A stretch of 64,000 nucleotides of DNA, taken from contig NZ_JAFIDA010000001.1 of assembly GCF_017834145.1 (NCBI RefSeq), positions 2,294,001 to 2,358,000 of the forward strand, given 5' to 3'. Positions 26,947-36,128 of this stretch are shown piece after piece. The notes below the pieces were generated by a model. The model was not told where the DNA came from. It made no database searches and saw nothing but the letters and a program-made list of their open reading frames with translations. Each line of letters starts with the position of its first letter. Within the stretch, counting starts at the first letter, position 1. This DNA is from Leucobacter exalbidus. Lineage in GTDB: Bacteria > Actinomycetota > Actinomycetes > Actinomycetales > Microbacteriaceae. A program made the translations under genes and the position numbers.

Positions 26947-28700
26947 GAGCCGTCCTCTGCTGCGTCGAAGGTATACGGGAGGGGTGAAACGGCTTGGGTG
27001 ATCCGGGCCGCAAAGACTGCGCCCCCGTGGCCTGGCCCACCCGGGTCCACCACCCAGAGGTCGCCGCCGGTGGCGCACACGATCTCGCGGGCAAGCGAGA
27101 TGCCGACGCCGTGCCCGTGGACGGGCCCAGCCATATTCGCCGCGCGCTCACCGCTGCCCGCTGCAGCCGGGCCCCGCTGTTGAACGGTGCGGTCGAACAC
27201 GTCGACGCCGTCGGTGATGCCGGCGCCAGAGTCGGTGACCGTGAGGATCAAATCTGTCTGGTCATTGAGCGCTGACACCTCAACCCACCTGGGGGCGGGC
27301 GCTTTCACGGCCGCCTGAACGGCGTTATCGATGAGGTTGCCCAGTACCGTGGCCGTGGCCTCGGGCCTGTAGAGCGTGCCCATGACGTGTGAGTCATCAG
27401 CCACGCGCAGCCGCACGCCGTGGGCTCCCGCCTCGATCGCTTTGGTTTTGATAAACGACCTGAAGAACTCGTCATCGAGGGCGTCAAGCCCGGGCACCGG
27501 GTATTCGACTGATCCGCGCAGGGACAGCTCGCCCAGAAAGTCCCGGGCCTCAGTGACGCGATTGGCGTCGATTAATCCGGTGGCGACGTGAATGCGGTTC
27601 GCAAATTCATGCCGCTGCACGCGCAGTGCGCTCGTGACCGCTTGCGCTGTTTCGAGCTGCTCATGCAGGGTCACGACGTCGCTTTGGTCGCGCACAATCA
27701 GAATCCATCCGAGCGCTTTGCCGTTGTGCACCACGGCGCGCTGCTCGATGAGCAGGGTGCGGCCGTTGTGCACGATGCTGCGTGGCCGGTCTGCCGGGCT
27801 TGGGCTTGGGACTGCGTCTATGCCCGCTTCAACACCGGGGGTCAGCGGCACGGGAATGCCGAGCTGGGCCACTGCAGAGCCCACGGGGGAGTCGAGCCCG
27901 AGCAGCGTTTCGGCCGCCGAATTACACACCTGCACAATGCCATCGGCGTCGATGCCCAGCATGCCGTCGCTGATGCCGTCGAGCACGGCCGTTTGATGCT
28001 GCACGAGGGCGGTGAGATCGTCGGGTTGCAGGCCGAGCGTGGCCAGCTCAAGCCGGCGACGAATGAGCAGCATTGCTGAAGCGGCGAGGGCGAAAAGAGC
28101 CAGCGTAAACAGCACGGCAAATCCCACGAGGGTGGGCAAATTGGTGAACACGCTTTCGCGTTTGAACCCCACGCTCACCTCGCCCACCGGCTCACCGTTT
28201 GCGAGGGTATCGTCGCCGGGTTCGAGCCCAAAGATCGGCACCTTTGCGCGGGCCGATTCACCCAGCGTGCCCTCCTCCCACTCCACGACTTCATTGCCGA
28301 GCAGCACCTGTTCATACGGGGTGCTCACCTCGAGCCCCAAGCGAGAGGGATGGGGATGCGCGAGCCGAATGCCGTGGTCATCAGTGATGACGATGAAGAG
28401 GGCACCGGTGCGCGGGGCGAGCGCGAGCGCCGCTTGTTGGAGTTCGCCCGTTTGCAGTTCAGCGGCGGGAGGTGTGCCCGGCAGGCGCGAGTACTCGGTG
28501 ACGAGCTCTCGCACCGAAACATCTTCGGCGACCGTGCGGGCAATGCTGAGGGCTGAGGTTTCTGAAGCTTTGCGCAGCTGCTGCGCGGCCAGCCCCCAAT
28601 ACACGCTCACGCAGAGCGCGAGAATGGCGGCGATGATGCCCAACGGAGCCAGGATGGTGCGGGTGGTGAGCCGTAAGCGCACCCGGTCTGGCCTGGTCAT
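26943..28700 (-). CDS. CitA/DcuS-type sensor histidine kinase
   Basis: 585 residues from ATG 28700, with AGG nine bases upstream; an ATG three codons earlier is possible. One membrane helix at ~13-33, an extracytoplasmic Cache/PASp sensor domain to ~165, a second helix, a cytoplasmic PAS domain (MLGIDADGIVQVCN), then the CitA-type H-box RVQRHEFANRIHVATGLI and an ATPase domain with GNLIDNAVQAA, DSGAGI and GHGVGISLAREI. In Bacillus and Klebsiella such kinases bind citrate or related acids outside the cell. It is divergent from the citrate transporter and translationally coupled to its regulator. Confidence 0.94.
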   Translation of the reverse strand: MTRPDRVRLRLTTRTILAPLGIIAAILALCVSVYWGLAAQQLRKASETSALSIARTVAEDVSVRELVTEYSRLPGTPPAAELQTGELQQAALALAPRTGALFIVITDDHGIRLAHPHPSRLGLEVSTPYEQVLLGNEVVEWEEGTLGESARAKVPIFGLEPGDDTLANGEPVGEVSVGFKRESVFTNLPTLVGFAVLFTLALFALAASAMLLIRRRLELATLGLQPDDLTALVQHQTAVLDGISDGMLGIDADGIVQVCNSAAETLLGLDSPVGSAVAQLGIPVPLTPGVEAGIDAVPSPSPADRPRSIVHNGRTLLIEQRAVVHNGKALGWILIVRDQSDVVTLHEQLETAQAVTSALRVQRHEFANRIHVATGLIDANRVTEARDFLGELSLRGSVEYPVPGLDALDDEFFRSFIKTKAIEAGAHGVRLRVADDSHVMGTLYRPEATATVLGNLIDNAVQAAVKAPAPRWVEVSALNDQTDLILTVTDSGAGITDGVDVFDRTVQQRGPAAAGSGERAANMAGPVHGHGVGISLAREIVCATGGDLWVVDPGGPGHGGAVFAARITQAVSPLPYTFDAAEDGS

Positions 28701-28720
28701 GCGTTCCATCCTGTCAGGTG

Positions 28721-28770
28721 ATGCGCACAAATCCGGTTGCACATAATGCGCAAAACCAATGCTATGCGCA
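28721..28770. promoter_or_regulatory. three ATGCGCA boxes in the divergent kinase/citrate-transporter promoter
   Basis: ATGCGCA occurs at 28721-28727, 28746-28752 and 28764-28770, each centred on the palindrome TGCGCA, within the 166-base divergent region. The centre spacing is 25 and 18 bases. Clustered identical boxes in front of a regulated transporter are a good candidate operator for the CitB-type regulator; that assignment is inference. Confidence 0.55.
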
Positions 28771-28866
28771 GAACGTTCAAATCGAGTGCTACCGGGGCAA
28801 AAGTGGTCGCTTGCCCCCATGATGGGCAAGACCGCCGACGGCGGGTTGACGACAAAGGAGTTATCA

Positions 28867-30402
28867 ATGCGTGCACGTGTGATCGGAATGCCCTTCCTCA
28901 GTGAGGAGGCTCCCCAGTACGATTTGGCGTTTATGCCGCCCGAGTGGGTGCTCGTGATTCTCGGGTTCACCATGGTCTTGGTCTTTATGACGCTCATCAT
29001 GACCAAGCGGCTCACCCCGATGGTGGCGCTCATTCTCGTACCGACCATCTTCGGGCTCTTTGCGGGCGCGGGCCTGGGGCTTGGCGACATGGTGCTCGAC
29101 GCTATTGCCAGCATGGCTCCCACGGCCGCGCTGCTCATGTTCGCGATTATGTTCTTCGGGATCATGATCGACGTGGGGCTCTTTGACCCCCTCATCAAAT
29201 TCATCACCCGGTTCTTGGGCGATGACCCGGCCAAGGTCGTTCTCGGCACCGCCATTCTGGCCGCCGCAGTGTCGCTCGACGGTGACGGCTCAACCACCTT
29301 CATCATCACCACCTCGGCGATGCTGCCCATCTACCTGCGGCTCGGCATGAGCCCGGTGGTGCTCACCTGTGTCGCCGGCCTTATGAACGGCACCATGAAC
29401 ATCCTCCCCTGGGGCGGGCCGACCGTGCGCGCGGCGACCGCACTCGATCTGCAGGTGTCAGATGTTTTCGTACCGATGGTGCCCGCCATGGTGGTCGGCC
29501 TGCTCGTCGCGCTCGGGTTCGCGTGGATGCTCGGGCTGCAGGAGCGTAAGCGTTTGGGCCACTTCGATGACCTGCGCCTCTCGGGCGACTCGGCTCAGGG
29601 GCTGGGTGCTCCCAAGTTCTTTCGGGGCGCAGACGCCAAGCCGGGGGCGCGTGCTGCGCTCAACACCGGCAATCTGGTGACGATCGCGGGCGGTCACGGC
29701 TCAGTGCCCGTCGCGCAGGTTGACCCCGCCGATACCGCCATGGCCGACACCATGCTCGACCCCGATCGCGATACGCTGCGCCCCAAACTGGTGTGGTGGA
29801 ACCTGCTGCTGACCACCGCGGTGATGGTGCTGCTGGTGCTCGACATCATGCCGCTGCCGTACGTGTTCATGGTGGGCGCCGGCCTCGCGCTCGTGCTGAA
29901 CTTCGGCAAGATGAAAGATCAAGCCGCCGAGATCGTCGCCCACGCCCCGAGTATCGTGGGCGTCGTCTCCATGGTGCTTGCCGCTGGCGTGCTCGTGGGC
30001 GTGCTCTCGGGCACCGGCATGGTCGACGCGATGGCCTCCTGGATCACGAATGTGTTGCCTGCGGCCGTGGGCCCGTTCCTCGCCCCCATCACCGGCATCC
30101 TGTCGATCCCGTTCACGTTCTTCATGTCAAACGACGCGTTCTACTACGGCATTCTGCCTGTGCTCTCACAAAGCGCATCGGTGTACGGCATTGAGCCCGT
30201 CGAAATGGCCCGGGCCTCGATCATCGGGCAGCCCGTGCACCTGCAGAGCCCGCTCGTGCCAGCTATTTTGCTGCTGGTCTCACTCGCCGGAGTGAACCTC
30301 GGCGATCACCACAAGAAGGTACTGTGGCGGGCGGTAGTGGTGTCCTTGGTGATGCTCGCGATTGGGTTGGTCTCTGGCGCGATCCCGTTCTTCGCCAGCT
30401 AA
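28867..30402 (+). CDS. CitMHS-family citrate:metal/proton symporter
   Basis: 511 residues with about eleven to thirteen membrane helices. AAAGGAG lies seven bases before ATG 28867. Family marks include SLDGDGSTTFIITTSAM in the core, LPWGGPTVRAATAL (the CitMHS signature) and FTFFMSNDAFYYGILPV in the second half. A hydrophilic loop of about 85 residues (after ERKRLGHFDD) separates the two halves. It imports citrate complexed with Mg or another divalent metal using protons. It is divergent from the CitA/CitB pair, which is expected to control it. Confidence 0.93.
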   Translation: MRARVIGMPFLSEEAPQYDLAFMPPEWVLVILGFTMVLVFMTLIMTKRLTPMVALILVPTIFGLFAGAGLGLGDMVLDAIASMAPTAALLMFAIMFFGIMIDVGLFDPLIKFITRFLGDDPAKVVLGTAILAAAVSLDGDGSTTFIITTSAMLPIYLRLGMSPVVLTCVAGLMNGTMNILPWGGPTVRAATALDLQVSDVFVPMVPAMVVGLLVALGFAWMLGLQERKRLGHFDDLRLSGDSAQGLGAPKFFRGADAKPGARAALNTGNLVTIAGGHGSVPVAQVDPADTAMADTMLDPDRDTLRPKLVWWNLLLTTAVMVLLVLDIMPLPYVFMVGAGLALVLNFGKMKDQAAEIVAHAPSIVGVVSMVLAAGVLVGVLSGTGMVDAMASWITNVLPAAVGPFLAPITGILSIPFTFFMSNDAFYYGILPVLSQSASVYGIEPVEMARASIIGQPVHLQSPLVPAILLLVSLAGVNLGDHHKKVLWRAVVVSLVMLAIGLVSGAIPFFAS

Positions 30403-30410
30403 CCGATTAC

Positions 30411-30440
30411 GGGGCAGCGCCTCCCGACAGGCGCTGCCCC
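30411..30440 (+). terminator. hairpin after the citrate transporter
   Basis: GGGGCAGCGCCT-CCCGAC-AGGCGCTGCCCC is a perfect 12-bp stem eight bases after the stop, ending just before the TACGAT -10 box of the next gene. No T-tract. Confidence 0.6.
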
Positions 30441-30454
30441 GCTACGATGCGTAT

Positions 30455-31153
30455 ATGAGCAACTCCTCACCCCGCTCTCGTGTACACCGGCGTGCGCTGA
30501 TCGCGATCATCGCGGGTCTTGCCGCGGGCACCGCCGTCACCCTGCACATGGATCTGGCCACCGGCATCGTGGCCGGCTGGGGCGTCCTCGCCTTCGTGAA
30601 CGTGCTGTGGGTGCTGCTCTTTATCTGGCCGATGGATGCCGAGGCCACGCGCGCGCACGCGATTGAGCAAGACCCGGGGCGCAGCCTCACCGACACAATC
30701 TCGGTGGTCGGCAGCCTGATTAGCCTCGGCGGGGTCGCCCTCGTCATCGCCCACTCCGAAGAAACCCACGATCCGGTGCAGCAGTACCTGCTCTCGGGCG
30801 TCGCCGTATTGAGCGTCGCGACCTCGTGGGCACTGATCCAAATCGATTATGTGCTGCGATATGCGCGGGTCTATTACGCCCCGGCGGCAGCTCATTCGCG
30901 CCCCGGATCCCCACTCGACAGCCCCACAGACGGACTTTCTGGCGGCATCGTGTTCAACCAAAAAGAGCTGCCCGAATACACCGACTTTATTTACTTCGCG
31001 ATTGGGCTCGGCATGACCTATCAGGTCGCCGATACCAACGTCACCAACAACAGGATTCGCCGCATCGTGATCGGGCACACGGTGCTGGCGTTCCTGTTCG
31101 CCACGGTGATCCTCGCGACCATCGTCAACTTGGTCACCAGCATCGGGTCGTAG
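30455..31153 (+). CDS. DUF1345 family membrane protein
   Basis: 232 residues with about five membrane helices and the DUF1345 hallmark near the C terminus: YTDFIYFAIGLGMTYQVADTNVTN. Function is unknown across the family. TACGAT at 30443-30448 is six bases before the ATG with no Shine-Dalgarno, predicting a leaderless transcript separate from the citrate transporter. Confidence 0.87.
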   Translation: MSNSSPRSRVHRRALIAIIAGLAAGTAVTLHMDLATGIVAGWGVLAFVNVLWVLLFIWPMDAEATRAHAIEQDPGRSLTDTISVVGSLISLGGVALVIAHSEETHDPVQQYLLSGVAVLSVATSWALIQIDYVLRYARVYYAPAAAHSRPGSPLDSPTDGLSGGIVFNQKELPEYTDFIYFAIGLGMTYQVADTNVTNNRIRRIVIGHTVLAFLFATVILATIVNLVTSIGS

Positions 31154-31194
31154 CCCCGAGGGCGCGGGGCCTGGGCACCCGGGCCGCGCTACAT

Positions 31195-31282
31195 CGGGTA
31201 TCTAATTCCTCGGCGGGTATCTTAAATACGCTAACAAGGCCCTCGCGCGTGAATAAGATACCCGCGCAGAAATTAGATACCG
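31195..31282. repeat. long imperfect inverted repeat overlapping the LLM oxidoreductase stop
   Basis: The left arm (31195-31223) reads CGGGTATCTAATT, a few bases, then GCGGGTATCTT. The right arm (31255-31282) is its near-complement, with mismatches confined to the middle. The loop is 31 bases. Each arm itself holds two GGGTATCT direct repeats. The right arm includes the TAA stop of the minus-strand LLM gene. Confidence 0.8.
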
Positions 31283-32286
31283 GCTGCGGCCGCAGCAGCC
31301 TCAGCCGCTCCCGGCGCCGCCAGTCGCACCGACTCCAGCTGCTCGGCGCGCGTGGGCGCCGCGTGCACCGTGATCAGTTCGTCGACGTCGGCGTAGCGCG
31401 CGAACGCCTCAAGCTCAGCGTGTACCCGTGCCGGGCCGCCGATCGCGGTGTGCTTCAGCATGCCGCGAATCTCGATGCCAGCCGGGGTGTCCACGAGGGT
31501 CGATGCCTCGTCGTGCGTTAGCATCTCTTCGCGGCCGCGCGACAAGAACTGTCGCACGCGGGCCACCTCGGTGCGTGTGAAGAGCGCTTCGGCTTCCTCA
31601 TCGGTGGCGGCGGCCACCACGTTCACGCCAGCGCTCACATACGGTGTGGGGTGTGCCTCGCTCGGCTGGTAGTTGGCGCGGTAGTACGCTACGGCCGCCT
31701 CGAGCTGCTGGGGCGCGAAGTGCGAGGCGAACGAATACGGCATGCCCAGCTGCGCGGCGAGCGACGCCCCAAACATGCTCGACCCGAGAATCACGAGCGG
31801 CACCTTGGTGCCCCGGCCGGGGTACGCGTTCACTGCGGTGCGGGGCAGCTCATCTGACAGGTATCGCTGCAGCTCGAGCACGTCTTGGGGAAACGCGTCG
31901 GCAGCCTGCATGGTGCGGCGCAGCGCGCGGAACGTGGCGCCGTCGGTGCCGGGCGCGCGGCCGAGGCCCAGGTCGATGCGGCCGGGGTGCAGTTCGGCAA
32001 GGGTGCCGAACTGTTCAGCGATCACGAGGGGGGAGTGGTTGGGCAGCATCACGCCGCCCGAGCCGAGCCGAATGGTTGAGGTGTGGGCCGCGATGTGCGC
32101 GATGAGCACCGCGGTGGCGCTCGACGCGATGGTCGGCATGTTGTGGTGCTCGGCGTACCAAATGCGTTGGTACCCGCTCTTCTCAGCGAGCTGGGCGACC
32201 TGCACCGAGTGCGCGAACGATTCGGCGATGCTCCCTCCCGCTTCAACCGATGCCAGATCCAGAATTGAGAGGGGAGTCGATGCCAT
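31273..32286 (-). CDS. LLM-class flavin-dependent oxidoreductase
   Basis: 337 residues with a luciferase-like TIM barrel: [23 protein letters not shown] at the N terminus, the [21 protein letters not shown] strand, and [13 protein letters not shown], the MsnO8-like signature. Members use reduced FMN (or F420) to oxidise small molecules; the substrate cannot be assigned. Its stop codon sits within a long inverted repeat that may terminate it. A strong hairpin from the neighbouring carboxylase gene lies just upstream of its start. Confidence 0.9.
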   Translation of the reverse strand: MASTPLSILDLASVEAGGSIAESFAHSVQVAQLAEKSGYQRIWYAEHHNMPTIASSATAVLIAHIAAHTSTIRLGSGGVMLPNHSPLVIAEQFGTLAELHPGRIDLGLGRAPGTDGATFRALRRTMQAADAFPQDVLELQRYLSDELPRTAVNAYPGRGTKVPLVILGSSMFGASLAAQLGMPYSFASHFAPQQLEAAVAYYRANYQPSEAHPTPYVSAGVNVVAAATDEEAEALFTRTEVARVRQFLSRGREEMLTHDEASTLVDTPAGIEIRGMLKHTAIGGPARVHAELEAFARYADVDELITVHAAPTRAEQLESVRLAAPGAAEAAAAAAGI

Positions 32287-32297
32287 AACTCATACAA

Positions 32298-32334
32298 CGC
32301 GCCCCGCCCCGGGATATTCCCGGGGCGGGGCGCG
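32298..32334 (-). terminator. GC-rich hairpin after the biotin carboxylase gene
   Basis: CGCGCCCCGCCCCGGG and its complement form a perfect 16-bp stem with a five-base loop, about 50 bases past the carboxylase stop. The minus strand then reads TTGTATG, a weak T-tract. Confidence 0.75.
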
Positions 32335-32385
32335 TGGTGCGGCGAGAAACTCGGCCGACGAACAGTGCTCGACGAACTGCAGCGG

Positions 32386-34170
32386 TTACGCGGCGTCGAC
32401 CGCCGTTTCAGCGTCGACGATCGACAGCAGCACGTGGCCGCTCGCGACGGTCTGACCGATGGGCGCCTCGATGCCGGTGATAACACCCGCACGGTGTGCG
32501 TAGATCGACTGCTCCATCTTCATCGCCTCAAGCACGACGACGAGTTCACCCTCGACAACCTCCTGGCCCTCTGCAACCGCGAGCTTTACAACCGTGGCCT
32601 GCATGGGGGCCGCGATCGAGTTGCCGCCCGACGCGTGCACGCCGGCACCCTTGGCGCGGCGGGGTGCGGGGCCACGGGTGACCTCCTGGTCACCGAGCGG
32701 CACGAGCGTCGCCGGCATGACGACCTCAACGCGGCGGCCCTCAACCTCGACCGTGACGGTGCGACGCTTGGGATCGAGCGCGATCGGCGGTACTTCGCCC
32801 TCCCACGGCTCAATGGTGTTGTTGAACTCTGACTCGATCCACGTCGTGTAGATGCCAAACTTGCCGTCGGGGGCGGTGAACGCCTCGTCGCGCACGATGG
32901 CGCGGTGGAACGGGAGCACGGTCGGCAGACCCTGCACCTCGAACTCGTCGAGGGCGCGGCGGGCACGCTGCAGCGCTTCGTCACGGGTGGCGCCCGTGAC
33001 GATCAGCTTGCCGAGCATCGAGTCGAATGAGCCCGAGATGACGTCGCCGGTTGCGACGCCGGTGTCGACGCGCACGCCGGGGCCCGACGCGGCCTTGAAC
33101 AGTGCGACGGGGCCGGGGGCCGGCAGGAAGCCGTTGCCCGCGTCCTCGCCGTTGAGACGAAATTCGAACGAGTGACCGTGCGCGACGGGGTCTGCGTAGT
33201 CGAGTACGCCACCCTCGGCGATGCGAAACTGCTCGCGTACGAGGTCGATGCCCGTGATCTCTTCAGACACGGGGTGCTCGACCTGCAGGCGCGTGTTGAC
33301 CTCGAGGAACGAAACGGTGCCGTCCTTTGCCACGAGAAACTCGCAGGTGCCGGCGCCCACGTAGCCGACCTCCTTCAAGATCGCCTTCGATGACGAGTAC
33401 AGGCGCTCGATCTGCTCATCGGTCAAGAACGGCGCGGGGGCCTCCTCGACGAGCTTCTGGTGGCGGCGCTGCAGCGAGCAGTCACGGGTCGACACGACGA
33501 CGACGTTGCCGTGCTGATCGGCGAGGCACTGGGTCTCAACGTGGCGGGGCTTCTCAAGGAACTTCTCGACGAAGCACTCGCCGCGACCGAACGCGGCCAC
33601 GGCCTCGCGGGTCGCCGACTCGAACAGCTCGGCCACCTCGTCACGGTCATAGGCAACCTTCAGACCACGGCCACCGCCGCCGAAGGCAGCCTTGATGGCG
33701 ATGGGCAGACCCACCTGGTCCACGAACGCGAGCACGTCTGCGGCACCCTCAACGGGGTCGCTGGTGCCGGGGGCGAGCGGGGCGCCCACCGTTTCGGCAA
33801 CGTGGCGGGCTGACACCTTGTCACCCAGGCGCTCGATGGCGTCGGGGCTGGGTCCGATCCAGGTCATTCCCGCGTCGATGACGGCCTGCGCGAAGCTGGC
33901 GTTCTCGGCGAGGAAGCCGTAGCCGGGGTGCACAGCATCGGCGCCCGAGCGACGAGCGACACCGAGCAGCTTCTCAATGACCAGGTAGGTTTCGGCGCTG
34001 GTGGTACCACCGAGCGCGTACGCCTCATCTGCGAGCTGCGCGTGCATGGCGTCTCGATCTTGATCTGCGTACACCGCCACAGAGGCGATGCCACTGTCAG
34101 CGGCGGCACGGATAATGCGGACGGCGATCTCACCGCGGTTAGCGATAAGCACTTTACGAATGCGCGACAT
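32386..34170 (-). CDS. acyl-CoA carboxylase alpha subunit (biotin carboxylase plus biotin carrier domain)
   Basis: 594 residues, the usual size of actinobacterial AccA3-type chains. Order: biotin carboxylase N domain ([18 protein letters not shown]), ATP-grasp domain with GGGGRGLK and CSLQRRHQK, carboxylase C domain, and a C-terminal biotinyl domain with the lysine in VLEAMKMEQ. It carboxylates its own biotin with bicarbonate and ATP for acetyl- or propionyl-CoA carboxylase; the beta subunits are elsewhere. Start 34170 is set by the family N terminus and by TAGGCT seven bases upstream; the frame is open for another 175 codons but not in family. Confidence 0.95.
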   Translation of the reverse strand: MSRIRKVLIANRGEIAVRIIRAAADSGIASVAVYADQDRDAMHAQLADEAYALGGTTSAETYLVIEKLLGVARRSGADAVHPGYGFLAENASFAQAVIDAGMTWIGPSPDAIERLGDKVSARHVAETVGAPLAPGTSDPVEGAADVLAFVDQVGLPIAIKAAFGGGGRGLKVAYDRDEVAELFESATREAVAAFGRGECFVEKFLEKPRHVETQCLADQHGNVVVVSTRDCSLQRRHQKLVEEAPAPFLTDEQIERLYSSSKAILKEVGYVGAGTCEFLVAKDGTVSFLEVNTRLQVEHPVSEEITGIDLVREQFRIAEGGVLDYADPVAHGHSFEFRLNGEDAGNGFLPAPGPVALFKAASGPGVRVDTGVATGDVISGSFDSMLGKLIVTGATRDEALQRARRALDEFEVQGLPTVLPFHRAIVRDEAFTAPDGKFGIYTTWIESEFNNTIEPWEGEVPPIALDPKRRTVTVEVEGRRVEVVMPATLVPLGDQEVTRGPAPRRAKGAGVHASGGNSIAAPMQATVVKLAVAEGQEVVEGELVVVLEAMKMEQSIYAHRAGVITGIEAPIGQTVASGHVLLSIVDAETAVDAA

Positions 34171-34459
34171 GCGCTCCAGCCTATTCCAGAGAGGGGCTCC
34201 ACTCTTGGATATATCGCACAAACCTTCGGGAGAATCGTTGCCGGTGCGCACAGCGATCCCCCGCGATCCCGCTGAAATCGCGGTAAAGCGCCCAGATTGC
34301 GGGGCGAAGCAGCCGGGTCGGGCGCTCAGAAGCATCGGCGCGCGAAGAACCAAACGGGCCGCAATGGCGCGCACCGAACCTTCCAACGCCGCACCGCGAC
34401 CCGATAATCTGAGGGTGTCTACGATGTTTTCGATGCACCGGCACCCGATGGAGGGCCCC

Positions 34460-35068
34460 ATGGCTAATGAATCTGAACTCAACGCGCTGCTCAACCAGAT
34501 CCCCCTGGGCGATCTCGCCGCCAAGTTTGGTGTCGATGAAGCGACCGTCAACGCCGCAGTGCGCCAGACGCTCCCCGGTCTCGTGGGCGGTATGGCCGTC
34601 AATGCGAGCGACGAGGCTGGCGCTGAGAAGCTGCAGGCCGCGGTGCAGAAGCACACGCCCGCATCGGGCAAGCTCAATCTTGCCGCGATCGACACCGAAG
34701 ACGGTCAGAAGATCGTCAAGCACGTGCTCGGCGAGAAGAAGGACGACGTCGCGCTCGCCCTCGGCGCGAAGGCCGGCGACTCGGCGATCGCCGATCTTAT
34801 CCCCAAGCTGCTGCCCCTGCTTGCGCCGCTCGTGATGCAGTTCTTGGCGGGCAAGATCGGCGGGGGCGCGGCAAGCGGCTCCGGATCAGCCTCCGGCGGC
34901 CTCGGCGGCGTGCTGGGCGATCTGCTCGGCGGCCTCGATAGCGGTGCGCAGGGCAAGGATTCCGAGGGCGGCCTGGGTGACTTGCTCGGCGGGCTGCTGG
35001 GCGGCGGCAATGGCAAGAGCTCGGGCGGCGGCCTTGGCGGCTTGCTCGGCGGCCTCTTCGGTAAGTAA
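34460..35068 (+). CDS. DUF937 protein with Gly/Leu-rich tail
   Basis: 202 residues from ATG 34460, with GGAGGG a few bases upstream. Residues ~5-120 form the DUF937 helical repeat domain ([28 protein letters not shown], then [15 protein letters not shown]). The last 80 residues are Gly/Leu/Ser low-complexity ([12 protein letters not shown]). DUF937 is related to YidB; its role is unknown. It is divergent from the carboxylase gene and is followed by an odd repeat-filled hairpin. Confidence 0.8.
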   Translation: MANESELNALLNQIPLGDLAAKFGVDEATVNAAVRQTLPGLVGGMAVNASDEAGAEKLQAAVQKHTPASGKLNLAAIDTEDGQKIVKHVLGEKKDDVALALGAKAGDSAIADLIPKLLPLLAPLVMQFLAGKIGGGAASGSGSASGGLGGVLGDLLGGLDSGAQGKDSEGGLGDLLGGLLGGGNGKSSGGGLGGLLGGLFGK

Positions 35069-35084
35069 CCAAAGGCTTCAACCT

Positions 35085-35163
35085 GCCTCACCGGTGTCGC
35101 GGCCTTCTTCGCGGGCTACATCGCGACCAGCTTCGCGGCCCAGTTCGCGACACCGGGTGAGGC
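35085..35163. repeat. hairpin enclosing five 12-bp TCGCG repeats
   Basis: Arms GCCTCACCGGTGTCGCG (35085-35101) and its complement (35146-35163, one bulged base) flank a loop made of 12-base units each starting TCGCG, at 35097, 35109, 35121, 35133 and 35145. It lies 16 bases past the DUF937 stop. Confidence 0.75.
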
Positions 35164-35202
35164 GTGGTAATGCCTCGCAGGGGCCAGATGTAAACTGGCA
35201 GC

Positions 35203-35682
35203 GTGGTAAATCCAGACATTCAGGGCCGGGAATACCCGCCCACGACTCCCTACCTCGTCGGCCGTGAAAAGGTGCGCGAGTTCGCTCGCGCAGTTGCGAG
35301 CGCCTCGCCGATCCATCTCGACCCCGCGGCCGCGCAGGCCGCAGGCTTCGCTGACGTTGTGGCCCCGCCCACCTTTGCTGTGGTGGTGCAAGAAGCAACG
35401 CTCGCGCAGCTCCTCGCCGACGAAGACGCTGGCGTCGACTTCACCCGCGTCGTGCACGGCGATCAGCGCTTCAGCTACACGCGCCCCATTGTCGCCGGCG
35501 ACGAGCTGACGGCCACCCTCACGATCGCTGCGGTGAAGCAGCTCGGCGGGCACTCGATGGTCACCGCGTCGAGCGCGATCACCGACGCTGCCGGCGCCCA
35601 CGTGGTGACGGCAATCTCGACGCTCGTGGTGCGCGGCGCAGAGCCCGAAGAATCAGCTGAGCCCGCCGCGGGCGAGAAGTAA
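35203..35682 (+). CDS. FAS1-type MaoC dehydratase subunit (HadA/HadC-like)
   Basis: 159 residues from GTG. It has the N-terminal MaoC/FAS1-like dehydratase fold: FARAVASASPIHLD, FADVVAPPTFAVVVQ, then VHGDQRFSYTRPIVAGDELTA, the pattern of the non-catalytic partner in (3R)-hydroxyacyl dehydratase heterodimers. It pairs with the MaoC protein encoded eleven bases downstream to hydrate or dehydrate acyl chains. TAAACT at 35191-35196 is six bases before the GTG with no Shine-Dalgarno: a likely leaderless start for a three-gene operon ending with murB. Confidence 0.88.
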   Translation: MVNPDIQGREYPPTTPYLVGREKVREFARAVASASPIHLDPAAAQAAGFADVVAPPTFAVVVQEATLAQLLADEDAGVDFTRVVHGDQRFSYTRPIVAGDELTATLTIAAVKQLGGHSMVTASSAITDAAGAHVVTAISTLVVRGAEPEESAEPAAGEK

Positions 35683-35693
35683 AGGGGACTGCC

Positions 35694-36128
35694 ATGAGCA
35701 CGAACGCATTCGACTCCCTCGAAGCCGGCACCGTTGTAGCCGAGCGCGAGCTGACCCTCACCCGCGACAACCTCGTACGGTACGCGGGCGCCTCGGGCGA
35801 CTTCAACCCGATCCACTACCGCGACGACGTCGCCCAGTCCGTTGGCCTGCCCGGCGTGCTCGCGCATGGCATGCTCACCATGGGTGTTGCTGGCTCGGTG
35901 GCCACCGACTGGCTGGCCGAGTTCGACCAGGCCGCCTGGGTGCAGGATTACCAGTCGCGCTTCACCCGCCCCGTGCCCGTCGACGCCGCTGAAGGCGCCG
36001 TGCTCACGATCACGGCGACCGTGGGCAAGCTCGACCCCGAGGCCCGCACCGCACGCATCGACCTGCGCGTCACCTTCAACGGTGCAACCGTGCTGGGCAA
36101 GTCGCAGCTCGTGGCGGCGTTCGCGTGA
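35694..36128 (+). CDS. MaoC-family (3R)-hydroxyacyl dehydratase, catalytic subunit (HadB-like)
   Basis: 144 residues with the hydratase-2 motif: YAGASGDFNPIHYRDDVAQSV, where Asp and His are catalytic, then GVLAHGMLTMG. AAAGGGG lies seven bases before the ATG. It should form a heterodimer with the preceding HadA-like protein and act on (3R)-hydroxyacyl thioesters; in mycobacteria the equivalent acts in FAS II. The murB start codon overlaps its stop by four bases. Confidence 0.92.
   Translation: MSTNAFDSLEAGTVVAERELTLTRDNLVRYAGASGDFNPIHYRDDVAQSVGLPGVLAHGMLTMGVAGSVATDWLAEFDQAAWVQDYQSRFTRPVPVDAAEGAVLTITATVGKLDPEARTARIDLRVTFNGATVLGKSQLVAAFA

Noticed and set aside
28701..29330. N-terminal extension of the CitA-type kinase by about 200 residues
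   Set aside because: It would run antisense into the citrate transporter; the family begins with the membrane helix just after 28700.
34171..34695. 175-codon N-terminal extension of the biotin carboxylase chain
   Set aside because: The [14 protein letters not shown] start is the family N terminus and a TANNNT box lies just upstream of 34170.
35069..35170. Stop-codon readthrough extending the DUF937 protein
   Set aside because: The frame does continue 33 codons past TAA to a second stop, but no readthrough context is visible and the DNA is a repeat hairpin.
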